This document shows, piece by piece, positions 55,327-61,838 of a stretch of 61,838 bases of DNA. Source of the DNA: Prochlorococcus sp. AG-347-K22. GTDB lineage: Bacteria > Cyanobacteriota > Cyanobacteriia > PCC-6307 > Cyanobiaceae. A program made the position numbers and the translations under genes. The notes under the pieces are model-generated. The model was given only the letters and a program-made list of their open reading frames with translations. It ran no database searches and was not told where the DNA came from. Each line of letters opens with the position of its first letter. The first letter of the stretch is position 1. Where the stretch lies: contig QCCJ01000004.1 of NCBI GenBank assembly GCA_003281285.1, positions 1 through 61,838 on the forward strand, given 5' to 3'.

Positions 55327-56449
55327 TTATTCAATAGATTCGTTAGAAGAAATATTCATGCGTAATAATTCGTGAATAAATGGTTCAAGTCCACCATCTA
55401 AAACACTATCTAAGTCGTTAGTCTCCTGCATAGTTCTTAGATCTTTTACCATTTGATAGGGATGGAAAACATAATTTCTTATTTGATTGCCCCATGCAGC
55501 TTCCACAATATCACCTTTAATATCAGCGACTTCTGCAGCTCGTTGTTCTTTAGCAATCACTAGTAGTTTAGACTTAAGAAGTAACATAGCTTTTTCTTTA
55601 TTTTGTAATTGAGATCTTTCTTGTGTACATCTTACTGAAATCCCAGAAGGCAAATGAACAATTCTCACCGCTGTTTCTACTTTATTAACATTTTGTCCTC
55701 CAGCCCCACCGGATCTACTTGTTGTAATTTCTAAATCTTTTTCAGGTATAGCAAGTGAAATATTGTCATCTAATTTTGGCATTATCTCCACCCCAGCAAA
55801 GCTGGTTTGTCTTTTACCATTAGCATTGAAAGGAGAAATTCTTACTAATCTATGAGTTCCTTTTTCATATTGTAAATATCCATACGCATATTTTCCATCA
55901 ATTTCAAAAGTTACACTTTTGATACCTGCTTCTTCTCCTTGAGATAATTCATTGATAATTAAACTCATTTGATTATTATCGGCCCATCTTGAATACATTC
56001 TCAATAAGATCTCTACCCAATCCTGAGCATCTGTTCCGCCAGCACCTGCGTTAATAGAAACTACTGCTCCTTCCTTATCGTATTCACCACATAACAATCT
56101 TTCAAATTCCCATTTATCTAAATTCTCTCTTAATTTCTTTAAGCCCTGCTTGGATTCCAAAATCATTTCCTCTTCAGGTTCTAAAGAATAAAGCTCAAGA
56201 GAGGCATTAGCATCGGAAATAAAAGTTTTCCATTTATCCAACAATTCAAGTTGTGCCTTAACATCATCAAGGATTAACATTTGTTTTTTCGCTTCTTTTT
56301 GATTCTCCCAAAATTCAGGCTGAGCAGAAATTTGCTCTAACTCTCTTCTTTTCGCTTTTAATCTCGGAACGTCAAAGACAATCCTGAGCATTACCCAGGC
56401 GCTCTGTTAGTTCCGAAAGATCTTTTTTGAAATCTGTAATATCTATCAA
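55327..56449 (-). CDS. prfB: Peptide chain release factor 2 with programmed +1 frameshift
   Basis: RF2 ends translation at UGA and UAA. The open frame that starts with ATG (56391) is not the real start. A separate reading frame begins at TTG 56449, reads [25 protein letters not shown] for 25 codons, and reaches CTT TGA C (56377-56371). Shifting +1 after CTT continues into [14 protein letters not shown], giving 373 residues, the normal RF2 size. The 25-codon count and the CTT-TGA-C site match the known autoregulatory frameshift in E. coli, and CAGGAT lies just upstream as a possible internal Shine-Dalgarno. The GGQ motif ([10 protein letters not shown]) is in the body. Confidence 0.93.
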
Positions 56450-56525
56450 AATAGAATTTAATCGTTATTTATAATCTAACAGGCACTTTTGTTTAATAGT
56501 ATAAACTAAGTATTATTTTAAAAAA

Positions 56526-56780
56526 ATGTCCAAAGTTGAAATTTATACTTGGCAATATTGCCCATTCTGTATTCGAGCAAAATCGCTACTCAAGAAAAAA
56601 AATATAAATTTCACAGAATATAAAATAGATGGCGACGAAGATGCCAGAGCATTGATGATTGAAAGAGCTGATGGTAGAAGAACATTACCACAAATATTTA
56701 TAGGTAATGAGGGTATCGGAGGCTGCGATGATCTCTATACATTAGAAAATCAAAATAAATTAGACGCATTATTAAACTAG
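56526..56780 (+). CDS. grxC: Glutaredoxin
   Basis: This 84-residue dithiol glutaredoxin has the active site CPFC (residues 13-16, YCPFCIRAK... in [14 protein letters not shown]), the TLPQIFIG cis-Pro loop and GGCDDL motif for glutathione binding. It reduces protein disulfides and mixed disulfides with glutathione. It lies upstream of gshB with a 5-base gap, so glutathione synthesis and use appear co-transcribed. Confidence 0.95.
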   Translation: MSKVEIYTWQYCPFCIRAKSLLKKKNINFTEYKIDGDEDARALMIERADGRRTLPQIFIGNEGIGGCDDLYTLENQNKLDALLN

Positions 56781-56785
56781 ATCTT

Positions 56786-57709
56786 ATGAAATTTCTATTC
56801 GTGATAGATCCAATTAAAAATATAAATCCCTTAAAAGATTCAACTGCTGCCTTAATGCAAGCATCATCAAAAAAAAATATTGAAATCTGGAGTTGCACTC
56901 CTCAGGACCTTGAAGCTAGAGGTGATGAAGTATGGGCATCTTCCGTAAAAGTTGAAGTAAATCCTTGGATTTCTTTCAAAGATAATGATTGCATACCTCT
57001 CGCCAAATTTAATTGCATTTGGATGAGAAAAGATCCTCCTGTAAATGAGGCTTATTTATATGCAACCCATCTTTTAGAAGTTGCCGAAAGAAAAGGAGTA
57101 AAAGTAATCAACAAACCTTCATCGTTAAGAGCATGGAATGAAAAGCTAGGTGCTTTGAGATACAGCCACTTAATGGCACCTACAATAGTTGCGAGTAAGG
57201 TAAAAGATCTTATTAATTTTGCAAATATAAATAATGAAGTAGTCATAAAACCTCTTGGAGGAAAAGGTGGTCAAGGTGTTATAAGGATAAATAAAAATTC
57301 TCCAGGTATTAAATCAATCATTGAATTAATCACTTCTCAAGAAGAATTACCCGTTATGATGCAAAAATTTATTCCTGAAGTCATAGAGGGTGATAAAAGA
57401 ATAATTATCGTAAACGGTGAAGCAATTGGATCAATAAATAGAATTCCTCAAGGAGGCGATTTTAGGAGTAATTTAGCAATGGGAGGAAAGGCTGAACCAA
57501 CATTATTAACAGAAAAAGAAAAAAGTATCTGCTCAGAATTATCTCAACACTTCAAAGATGAAGGTTTATTTTTTGTGGGTATCGATGTAATAAATGGAAT
57601 GCTTAGCGAGATTAATGTAACCAGTCCAACAGGTTTAAGAGAAATAGAAAATTTATCCAATAAAAATGTTTCAGAGGAAGTTATTGAACAATTAGTAGAA
57701 ATTATTTAG
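56786..57709 (+). CDS. gshB: Glutathione synthetase
   Basis: GshB joins gamma-glutamylcysteine and glycine using ATP. The 307-residue protein begins [27 protein letters not shown], has [34 protein letters not shown], the ATP-grasp loop [17 protein letters not shown] (about residues 151-167), [15 protein letters not shown] and [14 protein letters not shown]. All are diagnostic. It overlaps the convergent menF gene by 8 bases. Confidence 0.97.
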   Translation: MKFLFVIDPIKNINPLKDSTAALMQASSKKNIEIWSCTPQDLEARGDEVWASSVKVEVNPWISFKDNDCIPLAKFNCIWMRKDPPVNEAYLYATHLLEVAERKGVKVINKPSSLRAWNEKLGALRYSHLMAPTIVASKVKDLINFANINNEVVIKPLGGKGGQGVIRINKNSPGIKSIIELITSQEELPVMMQKFIPEVIEGDKRIIIVNGEAIGSINRIPQGGDFRSNLAMGGKAEPTLLTEKEKSICSELSQHFKDEGLFFVGIDVINGMLSEINVTSPTGLREIENLSNKNVSEEVIEQLVEII

Positions 57710-59114
57710 GATTTTTAGCGAAAAATATTTGTTTTACTATAGATTCAAATTTTAATTTAATCTCATCTATTTCTTTCTCTAAAACGGATCCTGAAACTAT
57801 ACCTGAACCGGCAGTAAATTCAATATTTTCTTCAATATACCTAGCTCCTCTTATTGCTAAAAGAAATGAAGCATTTCCTGATGAATCAACCCAACCCATT
57901 GGAGAAGCATAATTTCCTCTAGGAAAAGACTCAAGAGTGTTTATCCAATCCAATGCTGCATTTTTTGGGTAACCACAAACAGCCGGAGATGGATGTAAGT
58001 TTTTAAGCAATTCAAAAGGACATATATTTTCAACTTTAGAGAAAATGAGTGTTTGCAAATGAGAAATATCTCCAAATGAATTTACCTTAATATCACTTTT
58101 TTTAAAGTTTTTTATTTTTGAAACTTCTAAACATTTAATCAAATACTGTGTTACGTAATTATGTTCCTTTAAGTCTTTAGTACTTTTTAGGAGTTTCTTA
58201 AAGTTTGAACTAGTAGAGATAGTTCCAGCAAGAGCCTCCAAAGTTAAATTAGGTTTAGTAAAAGAAAATAATTTTTCTGGAGATGCTCCAAACAAAATAT
58301 CCTTACTATTTCTTTTCCAAACGTATCTGCATGTATTTGGATGATTCTTTTTTAATCTTTTTAAAATTTCAACTAAATCTAATTTATTTTTAAATTTTAT
58401 TTGAATCCTATTCGCTAAAACTATCTTTTCGAGAATACCTTTTTCTACTAATTGAATTCCTCTATTTACTACTTTTTTTAAACTTTTATTAGAAGTTTCT
58501 AAGGAGTGCAAGAAATCATCAATAATAGGTAAATTAAAACTAGTTTTTAAGCCAGATGATTTTATTAATTCTGAGCCAGAATTAATAACTTGATTTCTAA
58601 TTGTCCATATTTCCTCAATTAATGTTCTTAATGATGATTTACCTTCAACATGACCATTGATTCTTAACCAGCAACTCTTATTACTTTTAATAATTAATAT
58701 TTTTGGTAAGATAGCTTCCAAACTAGGGACATCAGAAGATAAATTCTTATTATTCAAGTTTTCAGAAAAAGAAAATAAATAAATTATTTTTGAAAGTGCA
58801 GAATTATTTGATTCATTAGTTAAGTTAATTAAATTTTTAAAATTCTCAGAATTAAACTCTTTTGCCACCTCAAATCTTTTTGGACCATCCAAAGTAACAT
58901 ATTTACATTTCTCAATAGCAATATATGAAATACCATTAGATTCCTCCCAAAATGAAGAAAACGGATATTTATTTATAAACAATTCATATACTTGTAATAA
59001 ATCAATACAAGGAATCTCAACACAAATACTTACTAATCCAGAATTCTCGACTTTCTTATCGAAAGAGGAAAATACATCTTTTAAAAAATCTGTTAAGTTT
59101 AAATCATTTTTCAT
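57702..59114 (-). CDS. menF: Isochorismate synthase
   Basis: MenF converts chorismate to isochorismate at the entry of phylloquinone synthesis. The 470-residue protein has the chorismate-utilising fold: [69 protein letters not shown] and [19 protein letters not shown] near the C-terminus. The low-similarity N-terminal 190 residues are usual for this family. It faces the other men genes head to head (about 100-base gap), so one divergent promoter region may control both. Confidence 0.9.
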   Translation of the reverse strand: MKNDLNLTDFLKDVFSSFDKKVENSGLVSICVEIPCIDLLQVYELFINKYPFSSFWEESNGISYIAIEKCKYVTLDGPKRFEVAKEFNSENFKNLINLTNESNNSALSKIIYLFSFSENLNNKNLSSDVPSLEAILPKILIIKSNKSCWLRINGHVEGKSSLRTLIEEIWTIRNQVINSGSELIKSSGLKTSFNLPIIDDFLHSLETSNKSLKKVVNRGIQLVEKGILEKIVLANRIQIKFKNKLDLVEILKRLKKNHPNTCRYVWKRNSKDILFGASPEKLFSFTKPNLTLEALAGTISTSSNFKKLLKSTKDLKEHNYVTQYLIKCLEVSKIKNFKKSDIKVNSFGDISHLQTLIFSKVENICPFELLKNLHPSPAVCGYPKNAALDWINTLESFPRGNYASPMGWVDSSGNASFLLAIRGARYIEENIEFTAGSGIVSGSVLEKEIDEIKLKFESIVKQIFFAKNPK

Positions 59115-59215
59115 TACTTATTGAAAATAACTAAAAATCATGCAATAAAGTAAAAAATGTAACTCAATTTATAAACTACATTTAATAATGATCGAATTTT
59201 ATGAGTTAAATAAAA

Positions 59216-60133
59216 ATGGACGAAGATAAAAAAAAATTATGGAAACAAGCGATAAAATGGCCTCTTTATTCTGTTGCCATACTTCCGGTTTTGATAACAG
59301 GAGCTTATATACTCAATCAATATGAAAAGGTAAAAATTTATAATTTGATTACATTTACTTTAGCTGCAATTTTTATATTACTTTGGGAAAACCTAACTAA
59401 TGATTTATTCGACGCAGAAACAGGAATCGATGAATTTAAATTCCATTCAATTGTAAATCTTGTAAAAAATAAAAAAATAATTTCATTTATTGCATATACA
59501 TCTTTAGTTATTGGTTTATTAATAATTTCAATTATTTCAGTATCAACAAGTATAAACATTTTGATTTTGGTGGCATCTTGCTGCTTCTTAGGATATTTAT
59601 ATCAAGGACCTCCTTTTAGATTTGGCTATCAAGGTTTGGGAGAACCATTATGCTGGCTTGCATTTGGACCTTTTGCCTACTCTGCAGTCTTAATTGCGTT
59701 AAATCCTTCTAATATTTACTTCGAAGATATTCCCTGGAAAGTTTCTTTATTACTTGGTTCAGGACCTTCATTAGCAACAACTCTTGTATTATTTTGTTCT
59801 CATTTTCATCAAATTTCTGAAGATAAAAAGCATGGCAAAAATTCACCATTAGTTCGTCTAGGAGCAAAAAAAAGTTCTCAATTTGTGCCTTGGATAATTT
59901 TTACAATATATATTTTTCAACTTTTAACTATTGTTACTGGATTTATTCCAGTGTTTTGTATCCTTTATTTGATTAGTTTTCCTCAAGCAATAAGACTTAT
60001 AAATTTATTAAAATTTTCATATAAAAAACCTTCTGTAATAAAAAATTCCAAATTCGTCGCAATAAAATTTCAAACTCTTAATGGAGTTGGCTTAATCACA
60101 GGATTAATATTTAATTACTTGCTTAATAAATGA
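59216..60133 (+). CDS. menA: 1,4-dihydroxy-2-naphthoate phytyltransferase (MenA)
   Basis: MenA attaches phytyl to dihydroxynaphthoate in the membrane, making the phylloquinone precursor. The 305-residue protein has about eight hydrophobic spans and the first Asp-rich prenyltransferase motif LTNDLFDAETGID (about residues 60-73), the LGYLYQGPPFRFGYQGLGEPLCWLAFGP segment, and a second acidic loop HFHQISEDKKHGKNSPLVRLG. It overlaps menC by 4 bases, so they form one unit with menE. Confidence 0.92.
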   Translation: MDEDKKKLWKQAIKWPLYSVAILPVLITGAYILNQYEKVKIYNLITFTLAAIFILLWENLTNDLFDAETGIDEFKFHSIVNLVKNKKIISFIAYTSLVIGLLIISIISVSTSINILILVASCCFLGYLYQGPPFRFGYQGLGEPLCWLAFGPFAYSAVLIALNPSNIYFEDIPWKVSLLLGSGPSLATTLVLFCSHFHQISEDKKHGKNSPLVRLGAKKSSQFVPWIIFTIYIFQLLTIVTGFIPVFCILYLISFPQAIRLINLLKFSYKKPSVIKNSKFVAIKFQTLNGVGLITGLIFNYLLNK

Positions 60134-61095
60134 ACTTAATATTCAAAAAAAAATCTTATAGCTTTAAGTTATCCACAAAATTAGAAAATTCTAAAACCAC
60201 TTATCTTACGAAACTGGGTTGGATAATTAAATTAACAAGTAATGATAAAAAAATTGGGTTTGGAGAAGTTTCACCACTTCTAGAAAAAGACTTAAAAAAA
60301 TGTGCAAAACAACTAAATATGATCCCTGAGAATGTAGAAGTATTTAATTTATCTGAGCAAATAAATATTTTTCACCCATGCATTCAATCTGCAATAAATT
60401 CTGCATTAGCTGAGATAAATAGAAAAATAATTTTTAAAGAAAACTATGCCTTTGATGAAATTGATAAAACAGCCATACTTTTAAATTCTGAAAATGTAAT
60501 TTCAGAGCTAAATGAAATTAAAAAAAGACAATCTAATATTGGAAAATCAGTAACCATAAAATGGAAAGTAGCATTAAGAGATAACCATGAGGAAGAAGCA
60601 AATTTAGAAGAAATTTTAAGCCAAATAGGCAATAATATTAAGTTAAGAATTGATGCTAATGGTTCTTGGGGGAGAAAGATAGCTAATAGATGGGCTGATA
60701 TTTTGAAAGATAACAAAAATATAGATTGGTTAGAACAACCTCTCTGTGTTGATGATATTGAAGGAATGAAAGAACTCAACAAAAAAATCCCAATAGCCTT
60801 AGACGAATCACTTTTAAAATTTCCAACTTTGATTGATGAGTGGAAGGGTTGGCAAATTCGAAGGCCTTCTCAAGAAAATAATCCAGTTAAGCTTTTAAGA
60901 GAATTAGAAAATAAAAAAGCTTTAATATCTATAAGTACTTCATTTGAAACTGGAATAGGGAAAAGATGGCTTTATCATTTATCGTCTTTACAATTACAAG
61001 GACCAACTCCAAAAGTTCCTGGTTTAGCAATGAATAAATTCCCTAATTCGTTTCTATTTTTAAATGAAGCAAGAAAGATATGGGATCAATTATGA
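60130..61095 (+). CDS. menC: o-Succinylbenzoate synthase (MenC), one catalytic Lys replaced
   Basis: MenC dehydrates SHCHC to o-succinylbenzoate in the phylloquinone pathway. The 321-residue protein is an enolase-superfamily member: the first KxK is TIKWKVAL, metal ligands are IDANGSW (Asp), LEQPL (Glu) and ALDESL (Asp). The second catalytic lysine, normally in a KP motif, is replaced: the segment reads WQIRRPSQEN with Arg244-Arg245 (Arg245 aligned to the lysine). It is placed by context between menA and menE, both with 4-base overlaps, so the pathway role is well supported. Confidence 0.88.
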   Translation: MNLIFKKKSYSFKLSTKLENSKTTYLTKLGWIIKLTSNDKKIGFGEVSPLLEKDLKKCAKQLNMIPENVEVFNLSEQINIFHPCIQSAINSALAEINRKIIFKENYAFDEIDKTAILLNSENVISELNEIKKRQSNIGKSVTIKWKVALRDNHEEEANLEEILSQIGNNIKLRIDANGSWGRKIANRWADILKDNKNIDWLEQPLCVDDIEGMKELNKKIPIALDESLLKFPTLIDEWKGWQIRRPSQENNPVKLLRELENKKALISISTSFETGIGKRWLYHLSSLQLQGPTPKVPGLAMNKFPNSFLFLNEARKIWDQL

Positions 61096-61838
61096 AAAAT
61101 AAAATTCATACTATTGAAGTTGAAAATAATGAAACTGAATCTGTAGAGAAAATTATTGAAAAAATTAGAGAGAATAAAATTATTTATATAAAAAACAAAT
61201 TTTATCAATATGAAGATGTATTAGATTCAATTACTGAGCATGGGCCAGCAATTATCTTAAACAGTAGTGGTAGTTCTGGAAAACCAAGACAATGTTTTCA
61301 CCATTTGAATAATCTTAAATTATCTGCAGTTACATCAGGACAATGGCTAATAGAGCAAGGATTTGAATTGCAAAACTGCTTAATTTTAAATACTTTACCC
61401 CTGAACCATATAAGTGGATTAATGCCAATTTTTAGAAGTCAAACTTGGGGATGTGATTGTATTAATATTTCTCCTAATTTAATAAAAAAAACTAGAGAAC
61501 TTTTACTTTTCACAATTAAATCTAAAAAAAACAAAAAACACTTGATTACATCATTAGTACCTACACAATTACAAAGGCTTTTAGCTCAAAAAAATGGTAT
61601 TAGTTGGCTAAAAATTTTTGATCTAATTTGGGTAGGTGGAGCTTCAATTTCAAGCGAAACTGCAGAACAATGTATAAAAGAAAAAATAAAATTAGCACCT
61701 TGTTATGGCTCAACTGAAACAGCAGCAATGGTAACGAGTTTAAAACCAAAAGAATTCTTAATGGGTTTTAAAAATGTTGGAGAAATACTACCTGATACAA
61801 AAATAAGAATTAATGCACAAGGATTAATCGAGATTAAA
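61092..61838 (+). CDS. menE: o-Succinylbenzoate-CoA ligase (MenE), cut by window end
   Basis: MenE activates o-succinylbenzoate to its CoA thioester. The first 249 codons are visible, starting at ATG 61092, which overlaps the menC stop (ATGA). The adenylate-forming motif is LNSSGSSGKPR (P-loop A3). Later come NTLPLNHISGLMP, VGGASIS and APCYGSTETAAMV (A5 motif). The short N-terminal part before the P-loop (about 55 residues) suggests a compact N-domain, as in other picocyanobacterial MenE. The C-terminal domain lies beyond the window. Confidence 0.93.
   Translation, partial: MKNKIHTIEVENNETESVEKIIEKIRENKIIYIKNKFYQYEDVLDSITEHGPAIILNSSGSSGKPRQCFHHLNNLKLSAVTSGQWLIEQGFELQNCLILNTLPLNHISGLMPIFRSQTWGCDCINISPNLIKKTRELLLFTIKSKKNKKHLITSLVPTQLQRLLAQKNGISWLKIFDLIWVGGASISSETAEQCIKEKIKLAPCYGSTETAAMVTSLKPKEFLMGFKNVGEILPDTKIRINAQGLIEIK

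Noticed and set aside
55327..56391. prfB start at ATG 56391 (MLRIV)
   Set aside because: It uses the +1 frame for a few codons upstream of the true shift site. The CTT-TGA-C site and the 25-codon upstream frame fit the known RF2 frameshift better.

Overview
The window is a chromosomal segment of a high-light-adapted marine Prochlorococcus. This is inferred from the very low GC content, a single psbA whose product has the marine-picocyanobacterial C-terminal tail, the psbO, cp12, crtR, sbtA/sbtB and menA/C/E/F genes, and a compact gene order that I recognise from that group. About 62 protein genes, one tRNA-Leu and several cis-regulatory RNA elements are packed with short or negative spacing. 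I see no insertion sequence, prophage, CRISPR array, toxin-antitoxin pair or genomic-island signature. This is core genome.

Layout. 1-4108: a cut-off membrane-protein gene, tRNA-Leu(UAG), crtR, gatC, a 3-methyladenine glycosylase, pyrB and two small conserved genes. 4313-14265: a DUF2555 gene and coaBC, psbO, sat, ftsH, a KDPG-aldolase-like gene, aroC, psbA, a previously easy-to-miss 42-residue ORF, and an aspartoacylase. 14289-20816: a GST, cp12, obg, mutS2, a VOC-fold protein and hemB. 21040-23983: a bicarbonate-uptake cluster (SulP/BicA-like, SbtA, SbtB). 24006-31515: a thioredoxin-reductase-like flavoprotein, an ABC1 kinase, enolase and clpB2. 31578-34893: secE-nusG-rplK-rplA-rplJ-rplL with an L10-type leader. 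34941-43067: rnhA, pyrD, a cobD-like aminotransferase, murG, pgk, a circularly permuted GTPase and rluD. 43060-56780: a fused peptide-type ABC ATPase, a (p)ppGpp synthetase/hydrolase, mnmE, nadC, argS, a hisC-like gene, an MBL-fold protein, trpG, dgkA, ybeY, prfB and grxC. 56786-61838: gshB and the phylloquinone set menF, menA, menC and menE (cut by the window end).

The functions fit a streamlined phototroph: photosystem II (psbA, psbO, with ftsH probably in D1 turnover), carbon supply and Calvin-cycle control (bicA/sbtA/sbtB, cp12, pgk), phylloquinone for photosystem I, and basic translation and nucleotide genes.

I did not find an obvious new multi-gene system. The best leads are individual: (i) a TrxB-like flavoprotein that has lost the NADPH-binding motifs and ends in a Trp-containing tail; (ii) a ClpB2 lacking both arginine fingers in its first AAA module; (iii) crtR and the adjacent glycosylase gene, both without any in-frame ATG/GTG/TTG; (iv) a programmed +1 frameshift in prfB, so the true gene starts 58 nt upstream of the obvious ATG; (v) an unannotated 42-residue ORF with a good Shine-Dalgarno sequence between psbA and the aspartoacylase gene; and (vi) several enzymes with missing family residues (KDPG aldolase, MBL-fold protein, MenC, CP12).
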